A DNA stretch of 64,000 nt, from assembly GCA_013365325.1 (NCBI GenBank), contig JABVXV010000163.1:1-64000 (forward strand). Direction: 5' to 3'. Positions 47,641-59,477 of the stretch are shown here, piece after piece. The translations under genes and the position numbers were made by a program. Below the pieces are notes generated by a model. That model did no database searches and was not told the origin of the DNA. It worked only from the letters and a program-made list of their open reading frames with translations. Within the stretch, counting starts at the first letter, position 1. The number at the start of each line of letters is the position of its first letter. The stretch comes from Dipetalonema caudispina (lineage: Eukaryota; Nematoda; Chromadorea; Rhabditida; Onchocercidae).

Positions 47641-48561
47641 TTCTCCAATCTAAAATAAATCACTTACTAAACGTTGGAGAACTGAAATAAGCGATATTGA
47701 CGTGGAATAAAACCATTGAATTTATCACTTTTTATGCGAAAAAAAAAACCTCGTTAAATTACCTTTACCTAAAAATCTTATGTAAAGTGATGTCTATAAA
47801 ATCTTTAAATCACGTAAAGTATACCAAACATGAAGAAAACCATCACGTAATACTAGCTACTCAAACGGTTGCTACACGTAGTATCCTATGTATGACGTTA
47901 GAACCACTGAAAATCATCGTAGTGCTACAATGAACTTGGGGACACTATGAAACGTTAATCTCACTCGTATCATTAAAATGGGAAGCGCGGAGTTTCTTTA
48001 GCTATGAATTATTTTGTTGTACATTCATGTAAAACTGGTTGGAAATTACATCACATTTTTTTAAATTTTATCCGAAAATGCTCGAAAAATATGCAATCGA
48101 GATGAACTTTGAACCAAATAAAAGGGTTGGGTAACACAGCGAGATGTTAATTTGGATGGAGAAATCGACACAGGTTTAAGATTTTTGTTTCCATAGATTT
48201 TGGTGGAGTTGATATGACTAATTCTGTTTTCTGTGATTAAAGGAATTAAATTTGGATTTTATATTTTATTAAGTACAAAAAAATGTGTAAAGAACTTAAG
48301 AAATTAACGTATAACTACATTTATTGTAATAGTTAAGAAACGTAGAGTTAGACAAGCATTGATGCTAAATTTATGATGATCAGGAAAATATAATTGTGTA
48401 CTGTCTACCATGCTGCCGCGTAATAAATGCTCTACACTCTACTCTGTTATCAGTTTTAAATTTTTCACTGTTTTTTTGTTAGTTATTTTCTGCGTGATAA
48501 GTACTTGTGTGATACTTGCTGTTCATTATATTTGGCTCAAATTTCAGGAAGTACCGAGATT
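47641..48561. promoter_or_regulatory. Divergent intergenic region between eL34 and PSMB2
   Basis: About 0.9 kb between the starts of two divergently transcribed housekeeping genes (eL34 minus, PSMB2 plus), so it should contain both promoters. No clear TATA box or other element was identified. Both flanking genes have acceptor-like AG sites just before their ATG, so true transcription starts could be further out. Confidence 0.5.
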
Positions 48562-50563
48562 ATGTCCGGTACGCATTTTTTAATAGGAATATGTACCAAC
48601 GATTATGTGATTTTGGCAGCGGATCGTTCATGCTTCGCATATGGAGCGATTGTTGTTGCCGATGGTTACTTTTTATTTCTGCTGGAAATTCCTCAGTTTT
48701 AGGTCACACTGTGTCATATTGAGGTTGACTGGAAATGGGGATGAGTGAAATGGAAATTAGTTTAGTGCCAAGAGTAAAAAAGTGCTTCAGATATCTAAGT
48801 TGCTTCGGACTGTTAGGACTGTGAAAACCAGCAACGGTAACAGTGAAGGCAGAAATGCAGTTGCTTATCTATGAAGTTGTTCTCTGAAAGTTGATGAAAT
48901 CAATACAATGATCGTAAAGATGTTTTGGGACAGATAGGAAAATGAGGAAGTTGTAGCAACATTTTAAGCTGTTTTTCCATTTATTGAAACACAGCCTAAA
49001 ATGTCTCCAAAATATGCTCCGACATATCACTTGCCCACATGACAAGGTTCTTTACAATACGACATGAGGTGTTTATTTATGTTTTAATTTGGAAAGGTAA
49101 GCAGTATTTACTATGTTTGTTGACAGATGAGGAAAAGAAATTCACATTGGGCGATAAATTAGCAATGATATGTATTGGCGAGGATGGCGACGTAGCGCAG
49201 TTTGGAGATTGGTGCAAACGAAATATTCAACTGTATAAACTTCGATATGGTAAGTAAAGTTATTTCCAGGAAATAGTACACATACATTTTGTCCTATCTT
49301 TAAATGAGAGAGTAAAAGTTTTGGTTAGCTTTTCGTAAATCAGTCGAATGAAGCATTCATGGGATGCAGCGAAATTGTAGTAGCTGATGCCCCGAAAGAT
49401 TCCTGAAGACCGATTCCAACGCCGTTTTTTCTAGGTATGTTTATATTGCAGGTTATGAAATGAGTCCACGCTCAAGTCATCATTGGATTCGTCGAAGTAT
49501 TGCTGAAGCTTTACGAACGCAAGATTATTACGTTGTTGATACATTAATTGGTGGTTATGATAGTATTGAAAACAAAGCCTTTCTTGGTTCCGTTGATTAC
49601 TTGGGCAACGGTATTGCTGATCAGGTTAGTTTTAATTTAAGATTGGTCTCATGGAATTACATTCGAGATTGCAGCTATTGTTGGAAGGCTCATTTATTGC
49701 TAAACAAATTATGATTTCGCTTTCTCTTTCCTTTTGAGTCAAGTAATTTACTATCCAGTCTTGTCGATGCTTGTTTTACACCACTTAAATTTTTGAAAAT
49801 GTTAAGTAAAAAGTATTGCATTATATTTTTCCGAACTACTCTGCATAATGAATGTTAATATCTTTAGCCATACATATTTCGTGGATTCAGTGGACGACTC
49901 TGTTATTCAGTTTTGGACAAAACATATAGGAATGGTTAGTTTGTAAGCGCAATAATATTTTCTTGATGTCCAACTTATTAACAAGACTAGCATAGTACCA
50001 TCCTAAAAAGGACTAGTTTATTATTACCATTAAATTTTAATGGATGGCTTGGACACTCCTTCACTAAGAATATCGCTTTATTTTTTATTTAGTCGATTTT
50101 CTGCGTTGAATTCTTCTAAACTCTTCGAATTTTATTTGAAAGATTTTTAACTTCATTCCGCTGATCCGAAATTATTTATGTTATGGTTTAAAAGAAGTGT
50201 CTCGGATCTTGTAGTTCTGTTCTTATTTTAGATATGACTGAAGCCGAAGGAATGGATTTGTTGAAAAAATGTCTACAGGAATCGAAACGTCGTTTCATCG
50301 TTAATTTGCCGGCATTTGAAGTAAGGATTTATGGTTTTATGTATTTGGAATTGATTTGAAGTAATCAAGATTTCGATCCGAATTAAATTTAAGGCATTAT
50401 GAAAATCATAAAAGCATCGGATAAGATCAGGAAAGACTTTCTTTTTATCATTTCAGTTTTCTCTTTTCAACTGGGTAAGTTTGAGTTATTTTGTTAAATG
50501 TTTCTTCAGGTAATGGTTATCGATAAGAATGGAACGCGACAGCTTGAGGATATTAAAGTCTAG
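48562..50563 (+). CDS. pbs-4: Proteasome subunit beta type-2 (beta-4 subunit of the 20S core)
   Basis: A non-catalytic beta ring subunit of the 20S proteasome (PSMB2 in mammals, pbs-4 in C. elegans). Exons 48562-48664, 49127-49249, 49452-49624, 49868-49934, 50232-50320 and 50510-50563 join in phase into 609 nt, 202 aa (human 201). Landmarks: THFLIGICTNDYVILAADRS at the N-terminus, IGEDGDVAQFGDWCKRNIQL, YKLRYGYEMSPRS, VDTLIGGYDS, the substituted DYLGNGIADQPYIFRGFSG (human DYLAALAKAPFAAHGYG), LLKKCLQESKRRFIVNLP, and VMVIDKNGTRQLEDI. There is no propeptide with a Gly-Thr cleavage site, as expected for this inactive beta subunit. The ATG lies 13 bases after a TTTCAG acceptor. The 3' flank carries a tandem duplication at 50609-50730. 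Confidence 0.96.
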
Positions 50564-51402
50564 ATGCAATTTCGTTGCTTATTCTACTTGATTGTTTCTT
50601 TTTTTTTTATGAAGACTATTTACTGTTAAATAACTTTTTTAGAACCATGTTTTGGTGACTTAACACTCTTTTGTATGAAGACTATTTACTGATAAATATT
50701 AGAACCATGTTTTGGTGACTTAACACTCTTAAAAAGTTTTCATATTTGAAGAAATCATAATAATGAACATCTTAAAATTCAAGCTTGGAAATGTTACACA
50801 AAATGAGATACTGAAGGCTGATTTATGAAAGGGCTCACATACCTCTAGAGATTACAGAGGGATTCGTGTAATCGTAACATCAAGGATGGCCACTGGTCAC
50901 TACATGTTCCTTCAATAAGGAAATCCTAAATACTTTCCATCAATTCTCATTTCCGCTTGAATTCCCTGCACTTCTAAACTGTCTTTTTTGTATCGGTTAT
51001 GGGGATACTACGGTATTCTAAATCAATACTGATCTACCCATATTCCCCGCGTTTCCTGGATTCCTGATTGCTTAAACACTGAAATCTAAATGTAACAGAA
51101 ATGTAAATATAAAAATATCTTCGCAATTAAAATATCAGCAATTTCCGGATATGGGCTGGATGTTTCTTGTCGACATATGAAGTTTTATCAAAGTCAGACT
51201 ACAGCAGTGAAGAATTAAAAAGTCCAGAATCAATTGTGCGAAAAAGTAATAATAAAATGATGTAATGCAGTTTTTTGTAATGCTGCCGTATTAGTTCATT
51301 ATTCATCAATTCAGTAATTTATTTTTATGTCATAGACAGAAAAAAAAAAAGCAATCACTTTGCAAATGTAGAGCAATAAAAAGTACAGTAATGAATGAGA
51401 TT
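50564..51402. other. Convergent intergenic region, PSMB2 and V-ATPase C 3' ends
   Basis: About 0.84 kb between convergent genes. It contains the tandem duplication at 50609-50730 and one copy of a small dispersed repeat at 50883-50915. Nothing else was recognised. Confidence 0.6.
50609..50730 (+). repeat. Tandem duplication in the 3' flank of PSMB2
   Basis: Units 50609-50670 and 50675-50730 share ATGAAGACTATTTACTG at the start and TTAGAACCATGTTTTGG... through CACTCTT at the end. They differ by a short indel and one substitution. The duplication begins about 45 bases after the stop codon, so it could lie within the 3' UTR. The high identity suggests a recent event. Confidence 0.9.
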
Positions 51403-52500
51403 TTAGTATTGCGGGAAAGCAAGACCCACTTTATAGATTAAATAAGGTAGATAGCTGTTCTTTTGTTTCAACTCTATTTCTGAATCTAGATCTATCTTAT
51501 CATCATCCTCATATAACTTTCTCAATTCAATTTGCAATCGTTGTGATGAATTTTTTTTTGGATAAAACATGATAATTTGGAAATTATTATGACCGTATCG
51601 TATCAAACTTGCTATATATGCTCGAAATATCTTGATATGAATTAGCACCTCAAAAATGTCATCAGCTATTACTTTGAGCCATTGAATGAGCATTACATTT
51701 TGATATCGTGTGGCTTCCTCAAGCTTTCGTCGTTCATGAAGCTTTCTAGCAAATCCATCTTGATCAGATCGATATTCTCGAGCAATAAAACCAATTTTGG
51801 CGCAATTATCGCGAAATTCTAGGAAATCATCACGTACAATCACTACTGAATACAACTTATAATCATTGTCTTCGACAATGAAACAATTAGAACATGCTAT
51901 CACGGAATCATGAAGTGTTTCATAAACTTCTAGCCAGGTGTCAGTTGATTGCTGTGGTACGGCTACGTAAACTGATTGAATATATTCCGTATCAACGACG
52001 GTTTCCTCACGTACTACAGAAGTTAAATTCTGGGTGGCCAACGTTTCCTCAGCAATTATGTAATCTGTGGCTATTTTCAAATTTTCCTTATACGTTACAA
52101 CATTGTTCCGCATCTGTCGATTAAGATTTTGAAAATGCTTGTAAAATAAATGACATAAATCAGACAATGATAAATATGGTGAATATTTGGTCATATTCCA
52201 TGAGAAATTAGTGATATTTTCACCGTATGTTTGCTTCTGGACAACCAAATGTTCCAACAAATCGACATCTTCCAATTGCAAGACACCTTCGAAAGTAGAC
52301 AGCAAATATCGGAATAAATTTTCTACCGAATGATCCATATGTAGTAGATCCTTCGATAATTCATGAAGCTCAGCTTTTGGGGCAGTTCGAAATTTGGGAA
52401 TTGATATGTTGGAAAATGTAGCAAAATTCAGAGCGACACTTTTCAATTTTAACCAGCTAACTTCGACACAATCTTCAACAGGCGCCGAAATGAGGAACAT
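51403..52500 (-). CDS. ATP6V1C: V-type proton ATPase subunit C, intronless and diverged
   Basis: Subunit C links the V1 peripheral stalk to V0 and controls reversible assembly of the proton pump (vha-11 in C. elegans, ATP6V1C1 in humans, 382 aa). One uninterrupted frame of 365 codons, the longest in the window. Landmarks: start MFLISAPVEDCVEVSWLKLK (human FWLISAPGEKTCQQTWEKL); TNFSWNMTKYSP (human TRFQWDMAKYP); DTEYIQSVYVAVPQQSTDTW (human [20 protein letters not shown]); IQWLKVIADDIFEVLIHIKI (human [20 protein letters not shown]); IRYGHNNFQIIMF; end YLPYLIYKVGLAF. Every part of the family fold is represented, with no stop or frameshift. All other sizeable genes here have many introns, so this looks like an old retrocopy that stayed functional. 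A GATTTCAG acceptor-like site lies 38 bases before the ATG. No poly(A) scar or target duplication was seen. Confidence 0.93.
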   Translation of the reverse strand: MFLISAPVEDCVEVSWLKLKSVALNFATFSNISIPKFRTAPKAELHELSKDLLHMDHSVENLFRYLLSTFEGVLQLEDVDLLEHLVVQKQTYGENITNFSWNMTKYSPYLSLSDLCHLFYKHFQNLNRQMRNNVVTYKENLKIATDYIIAEETLATQNLTSVVREETVVDTEYIQSVYVAVPQQSTDTWLEVYETLHDSVIACSNCFIVEDNDYKLYSVVIVRDDFLEFRDNCAKIGFIAREYRSDQDGFARKLHERRKLEEATRYQNVMLIQWLKVIADDIFEVLIHIKIFRAYIASLIRYGHNNFQIIMFYPKKNSSQRLQIELRKLYEDDDKIDLDSEIELKQKNSYLPYLIYKVGLAFPQY

Positions 52501-53334
52501 CTTTTTGGTTTTAACTTTTTTCTGCTTTATCTGAAATCTTCAAATTCTAATTAGTCATTCGAGTGACCGGAGAATGACAATTTCGCGGTGTGACTAAATG
52601 TCAAATTCATCCTGAATATGTTCCTAAGTTCTCTGTCTCAAATTTATTGCTTGTTAACAACACTAACAATAATTTGCTCCATTTGGAGTTATCTTGCTAG
52701 CAATATTTGCGCAGTATCTTCTGGAATTGTTTGGAGCTTCAGCGAGACTCTGCCAATGTCTTTGTCAAATTTTAAATTTTAAATTCAATTTCGATAAAAA
52801 ACTAGTTCACCTTGTCTGCAATATATCGCACAACTTATACTGATCCGAATTCGGAATTTTTATTCAGCTCTTATCAGTTCTAGCACAAATACGCAGCTGA
52901 AAAAAAGATGCATCATCATAAATGATAAATTATTAAGGTTATTATCATCACGAGGAAGATGAAATGTTAAATTTATCAGTGCTTATTCTAATGGTACAAA
53001 TTCCGAGGACATCTCTAAATGTTTCAAATTTCAAGATTCGGCCCTTATTTTCCTAAACAGTAACCTAATTTTGCAAAATTTTTCCAATTATTGCATTCTC
53101 AAAAAAAAAAAATCGTAGAAATTAATCGGATTTATTGATTTATTGAAAGGAGATATTGATTGATTGTTATTTGTTGAACAAATTAAATAAGTAAGTATTG
53201 AAAGAATTATAATATGGTAACAAATATACAAGATGAAAAACATGAACTGAGTAGGTTGAGATGAATGCGCGCACCCTGTAAAGTGGACCTTTCAGTCTTA
53301 AGGCAGAAAATGACAACAAAAACAAACCTCTATG

Positions 53335-53479
53335 AGGATGGCCAACGGTCACTATGTGTTCTTTTAGTTAGAAAACTGAACAACTCTGAAGGGCAGTACT
53401 GTAAAAAGACACAGTGGGCGATAGCTAACAGGTCAGACCACACCCATTATGAAAGGTCGAAGGAACACATAGTAATCAT
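53335..53479. repeat. Small dispersed repeat with inverted ends
   Basis: Bases 53335-53367 closely match 50883-50915 (about 27 of 33 positions). Bases 53457-53479 carry the inverse complement of the CACTATGTGTTC part of the same sequence. The 145-bp interval therefore has short imperfect inverted ends, as in a degenerate MITE. The second copy 2.4 kb away supports a repeat family. Confidence 0.5.
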
Positions 53480-54654
53480 TTTTCACTTTACAAAAACGGA
53501 TCTTAATCATTGATTTGCACTTAAATCTTTTAAAATAAACAAATATTCGATTATGAAGTATATTTTATGATAATTATTATCTCATTTCTTTCATAAATTT
53601 AATGTCAAATTCAAAATAAATTTGATTTGAGAATTTTTCAAAATCATGACTTAATACAAATTTGAATTGGATTAAAATTCAAAAAATAAAGCATGATAAG
53701 CAATGAGAACAATTGCAGAAATTCTAAACTATTATGACAAACCAATTCGCTGACCTGAAATTTTCCCTATTTTATAGTACGAAAGTTGCTCGGAATAAAC
53801 TAGCTTTCTCTGAATATGATCTTAGCACTTGATATGGTCAGGAAGAATTTTCTCGAATTTTGTTCAGCTAATGATTCTTTTCAGGAGATCATGAAATTTT
53901 TCTACCAAATTTATCAATCAAAAAATATATAATTAGGAGTTGGAGAAAGTGGAAGAGATTTGACAGATAATCTTAGCAGGTCGTTTATCTAAGGTCTTCA
54001 TGGCAAAACTATAATATCCATATTAGTAATATTTTCAAGTGCTACCGTATATTTATTTGCATTTTCAACACTCCAATTTTTTTTCCTTTTTTTTTCTTAA
54101 GGAGTGAAAAAATCAAAAACTTTGTATGTAAGTATTAAGTAAACAAGATAAGATGTAATTTATTGTCTTATGATTTGAATCCATTATCAGAGATGTTTTC
54201 TCAAATTTAAGCGAACTTACCTCAGTAAGAAGTAATTTTTGGTGATTGTTGAAATTGTAGGATATTATAGTGAGTTATGTTCAAAGGACGGTTTTTTTTT
54301 TTTTTTTTTCCTGTAGGAATAGAAAAGCTAAACTGGTTTGTTGTAATGTTATAGATGGTTTCTGATAATATCCAATTCAAGTTTGCAGTATAATTTAAGT
54401 ATACATTCCGGAAATCTTTCCATGAGCTTCAGAATCAATAAAGAAAATGGACAGGAGCAATTTTATTAAATCTTCAAAAGGAGAAATTTTCCTTTTTTTT
54501 TTGTTACATTTTGCCGTATATCATTTCTGTTGAAAATTTTTTCTTTTTTCATCAGTATTTGTTAGATTTGTTTGAACTCATTGAATTAACCAAAATTTTT
54601 TTTCTTTTCAAATTCCCATAACCATACAAAAAATCCATTTAGCAAATTGAAGAG

Positions 54655-54985
54655 AGGATCCAACAGTAACAAAAACATCTGGGTACAAGGAATCGACGTA
54701 CAACACGAATGGAAATAACTGATTTGATACTGATAAAAAATTCATTTAGGAACAAGAATTGAAAGCGCTTGCAACATGAACAAACACGTTTAGATACTGA
54801 TAACCGACGTGATAACACGCATAGAAATAACCTATCTGACAACGGCAAAGAATATTAAGAGAAAATAGGAAGAACAGTGAAATGCAAACATATTGAAAGT
54901 GCTTCCTACAAGAAACAAACACGTTTAGATAATGACACAACTAGCGTGTCAACACGAGTAGAAATAACCGATCTGATACTGCTAC
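54655..54985. repeat. Degenerate tandem repeat, three units of about 115-135 bp
   Basis: The segment around CGACGT...AACACG, then ATAGAAATAACC and a GATCTGATACTG-like end occurs at about 54692, 54806 and 54941. CAAACACGTTTAGATA occurs at 54781 and 54916. Units have diverged by substitutions and indels. Minus-strand frames here show repeated YLNVFV motifs that only reflect the repeat. Confidence 0.75.
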
Positions 54986-55448
54986 CATAAGCTACCCAAG
55001 TAATATCGAAGGCAAGTAAGAGTGAAACTTTCTGAGGCCTTAAGATAATGAAAGAAATTATATCGAAGAGAAAAATAAAAATAAAAATGCTAAAATCATT
55101 ACAAAAAATATGAACAATAGTTTAGTTTTATTACAATCTATCTTGTCAAGAAAATCTAAACTATCTTCTTATCACTGATATGAAAACCGGTTTTGTCTTA
55201 TCAAAACCAAGCTCTGCCTGATTTCGAAAGTGAATTTTAGCTAGCACAATTTATTCTAATCTATTCGATAATTTATTTTGTAATTAGTGAAACCCAAGAA
55301 GAATTAAAAAATAAATAACTGTTTTCGCTCTTATCAATTCCGGAATCAAAAAATGATTAAGTAAGAAATGTTTTCGATAAGATAATCTTGACAAACTAAT
55401 TGATACAATGAAAAGTAAACAATAGCAGATTCATATCGGATTGTAAAT

Positions 55449-57193
55449 TTAGTTTTTTTGTACTCTGAGGAAATGACAATAGGAACATAGCAAAGCCTTT
55501 TCCATTTTACAGGGCCATCCGGCAAGCACACATTTAAATCTGCGTTGAAAAATTGCCTTCAACATCCATAATCTTTTCATCGTTCGAGCTTCAGGAATTC
55601 CGGGTAAAATATTGGTACTTCTATTGACTATCTGGAAAATGCAACAAAAGCTTGACTCATTTAGACAGGATGGAAAGTATCCGGTGCATCAAATAACTGT
55701 TGATCTAATTAGTTTTATAATTTAAACTGATTAAAAATTATTCAATTTAATTGAAATTTACAAAAGTTGACTTGTTAGTTTTTAATTAAAGTCAAATTAA
55801 ATAAATAGGAATCAATCAATTTTTCGGATTTGTTACAAATTTTTATTACAGTTGTTGCTATTCATATAAAATTAAATTAGACTAAGTCTAATAGAATTAA
55901 GCTAACTTAAAGCCAAAATTTCCTATCATAGTGGTATAATAATTAATTAAAATTGATGCTTTATATTCTATATAAATCTGAATACTCTCAAACTTACGCA
56001 ATTCAAATATTTTTCATATTGTCCTTCTAATTTTCTGAATAATTTACCACCAGCACCCTCTCGCCATTTCATAATACGTTCGGCAAAAAGATGTACAGTA
56101 TCTCTTTCACGTCGGATATGCTGACGATATCTGACATCAATTGATCTAATATGATCCAAATAATCTCCTATCTGTGATGGATCTCTCGAGAAATCAATGC
56201 TTTCTACCAGTTGTGATTCATTACATTGAACTGGCAATACACATATTGGCCAGAATTCCTTCAAAAATTTTTCAAATCTTTACTTTCAAAAAAGAAAGTT
56301 ATCAAATTACAATGTGTCATTATTCAAAAATTTTTCAGCTCTGTAATTTGAATATGCGTAAATCTTACGTTAGATTCGTGATATATGGCATGTAAGATTG
56401 AGAAGCTTCTTCAAATAAGTCGAAATATCAATTATCAGCTGAACAATGATGAACTTACCTGTTTCGCACGATACTTTTTAACTAATTTCTCAGCTTTTTG
56501 TTCAATCTCAGACATCACTCTTAGACAAAATAACATTGTCATAACATTGCAACAACAACCACTTAATAGTTTTCTTTCGTTAAGCCACATACTATCAAGC
56601 TCCTAAAAATATTCACAAATTGCTAATCATCTAAGTTGTCCCAATATGAGACACTGATGGCCAAGTAATTGTGAATAAAAAAGAAAAGAAACATTGCTTT
56701 CAGGGCTCGATGTTATTGGCTATTTGAGAAGTTTAAAAACTGTTTATTCCTTCTCCTTCTCCTCCTTACCCATTCCATCTTGATTCCGTATCTTCTTGAA
56801 ATAATAATTCATGTGAGTTAATTACCTGAACTCGCTTGTTACTTGTACTACATAAGAGATGAAAAAATGGTAAAGAGAAATTTTAACCTTCTTGATTACT
56901 CCAATTCCATGATAGAACGAACTTCGACATGGTTTTCGCATCCATCTTTGCGTTCTACTCAAATGTTGCGAGATTATCTGATCATTATATGGCAGAAATG
57001 GAGATCGCAAGATTAAATAATTCATCTTTTTACGTCGTGGTGATTCTTCATGTTTACAATACTTATGCCATTCACCCATATGTTCAAACTTGCACGGTAA
57101 TCCGGCCCGATATAGCATGCGTTGACGATGCCATTCATAACGTATCATTCTTTCATTATGTACAGATTCATCTTCACATTTTGAAATTTTCAT
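55449..57193 (-). CDS. Unrecognised 297-aa basic, Cys/Trp-containing protein
   Basis: I do not recognise this protein. Four exons (57193-56888, 56602-56459, 56258-55998, 55631-55449), all in phase 0, give 297 aa plus stop. Sequence features: a basic N-terminus (start MKISKCEDESVHNERMIRYE), then EWHRQRMLYRAGLPCKFEHM and a histidine and cysteine-containing loop. Exon 2 has a Cys triplet within a partly hydrophobic helix. Exon 3 opens EFWPICVLPVQC and continues as a charged helix with RYRQHIRRERD. The last exon is basic, with KRLWMLKAIFQRRFKC and KALLCSYCHF. No transmembrane segment is convincing. Consistent frames, clean GTAAGT donors and uniform phase make it a probable gene. The exon 3 acceptor ends in AAG. 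The start is the first in-frame ATG, about 45 bases after an ACTTTAG acceptor-like site. Confidence 0.65.
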
Positions 57194-58504
57194 TATGGAT
57201 AGCAATTTCAGTAAAAAAAAAATAACCTAAAGTGGAGAAAATTAGCTTTTAGCTATTCAATTAAATCCGATTTTGAATCGTTAATGAATTTGCATACAAG
57301 GGAGATCAACTCAATCATTGTATTTGACGAACGATCACATAAAAATCAACCAACTTACTGTACTGAACAACCGGATACTTACTGATATCTCTTTTGAAAT
57401 ATTTTCCTGACACCAAGATCACCCGCGGGTATTATAGTGCAATGATCTTAGTATTAATGTGATACAGATGCTTACTTAGTTTCTTCAAAGCTTATTGAAA
57501 ATTTTCAAAGTGAAAATATCGCGAAATATTTATAAATGTTTTACAAAATTTTCTCAACTATTAAAAACCTCTCTATTATAATACTTTACAGTTGGCTACA
57601 TTATTTTCATTACAGTTCAAATTCTCTTTATTTATTCGTTTTGATTACTGCGTCCAGTCAGTGATAACTTTTGATCTACTAATTCTTTCTATCACCTCAG
57701 AAAATGATAGTTTCAAATTTTGAAAATGAAAATTCTATGGCAAAATTATTGTAGTTTCAATGAAATTTTATGAACTACAACTCAGTTCTTCCTGCTCAAA
57801 CAATTTTTATAATTTTGATCTCAGATATCACTTTTATCTCGCACTCGGTAAATAATATTACAAAACAATTACACTCAATTTTCGATTAATTTTTGAAAAT
57901 GCGCTTTATCAACAGAGTTTTCTTTTCTCCTGAATTTATCTGAAAATCTCAATCACAGAAAGTCTTACATTCACAGCAAAATATTATATAATAATTATCA
58001 TATTACAGAATTAAGTTTAAGCATCAGTAAGCCTGATCTTTCAAGACCTATGACCGAAACGGTACACAGATGTATTATCGGACTGAATATTCATGTTACA
58101 CAAATCTTCATGATATTCCCATAAAGGTTAACATTTTTGATTAAAGAATTTAGAAATCTCTGTTGCTCAGTTGTTGTAGAAGTGTTTGAACTTTACTTAC
58201 TAAATGCTTGCTTAAAATTTAAATAAACTTCATAAATCAAACATTGTTAATAGAGAAGGGAGCAGCATAAATTTTCACAAAAGTTATCAATGTAGTACGA
58301 ATTTTTAGTTTTAATTTTAAGCAATAGTTTCACTTTTTGAAGAATTTAAAATTCTTAGAAATTCAAGTTCATAAAATCAAGCCATCGAAAAACAATCAAA
58401 TAAGATTGCAATTATTGACTACAAGTGGATGGATATCCCAATTTAAACGGTATCAACATAAAGATATTCAAATTAAATGGGATAGAAGGAGTGGCAAATA
58501 TCTT

Positions 58505-58620
58505 TATCTTTAATTCAGAAAAACAACTGTTTTTAATTCCTTGCTGCATGTCGTATCATACAAGTATCTTTTGATTTAGAAAATAATTGTTTTTAATTCT
58601 TTACTGCACATAATACCATT
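58505..58620. repeat. 60-bp tandem duplication
   Basis: Two diverged copies with period 60. TATCTTT, AATTGTTTTTAATTC-like and TGCTGCA/TACTGCA blocks occur at 58505-58564 and again at 58565-58620. Confidence 0.7.
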
Positions 58621-59076
58621 AATGTCAGTGATACTTAATTACCATTGATACGCATTTTCATATTGTTTTCACTTTCAAAAATCCCTCCAAATATCCTCAA
58701 AAAAATCGATGATAAAGGTCAAGCGAATATTTGTTTGGTGAACTTATCCCTAGCATTATACATCCACACCTTTTTCCACAATATTATACATAACTAATGG
58801 ACAAACACCATCTCTTCCAACAGATTTGTTTTTTGGGTCAACCAAACAATTAAATAGAAATGACAAGAATCAGAAGGCTACGTCTTCGTACAAGCCTTAT
58901 CTGTCTTTTACATCTATTTTTTGTTCAGATAAACTCTATTCTTATATATTACAAAAAAATTGATCAATTTATATTTTCATTAATGAAAATAGATGTAAAA
59001 AGTCTGATGAATCCTGAAAAGATATACCAAATTTAAGACTAAAATGTATTTAAATCAAGAGATGTTGCAAAAATGA

Positions 59077-59160
59077 GTCAAATTGTAATAACGGTACCAT
59101 TTCAAGTCGAATTGTAACAAAGATACTATTTAAGCTGAATTGGAACAAAGATACCAGCAT
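59077..59160. repeat. Three-copy tandem repeat, period 28-29 bp
   Basis: Units start at 59077, 59106 and 59134. Each has the form GTCRAATTGTAAYAA followed by GATAC or GGTACCAT-like sequence and an AAG spacer. The third unit is the most diverged. Confidence 0.75.
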
Positions 59161-59477
59161 ACAAGTTCATGTCACAGTTTTGAGAGCTTGGATATAATCA
59201 ACTTCATAACAGCTCATAATCCGTAAAGTTAAAAGATCGGAAATTATATGAATAACCTGTCGAAGTTCGATAATTACGCTAATTTGGGAAGATTTCAAAA
59301 ATGGAGAAGTTCATCATCATCCACAACTAAGAATGATGAGGTGAATGAGTAGTGGTATCACAATACTTTCCATCAACCAAAACACTTCCTTACCCACCCA
59401 TTCATATTCTCTATCTCGTAATTTTCATTTCATCTCTTCAAAAATATTGCTTGCTATTTATCATTCTTCAGTAAATC

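Larger units (their letters stand above)
52501..55448. other. Intergenic region with repeats
   Basis: About 2.9 kb between the V-ATPase C gene and the 297-aa gene, both minus strand. It contains a dispersed repeat copy at 53335-53479, degenerate tandem repeats at about 54655-54985, and a poly-T run at 54292-54310. No gene or RNA was recognised. Confidence 0.6.
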
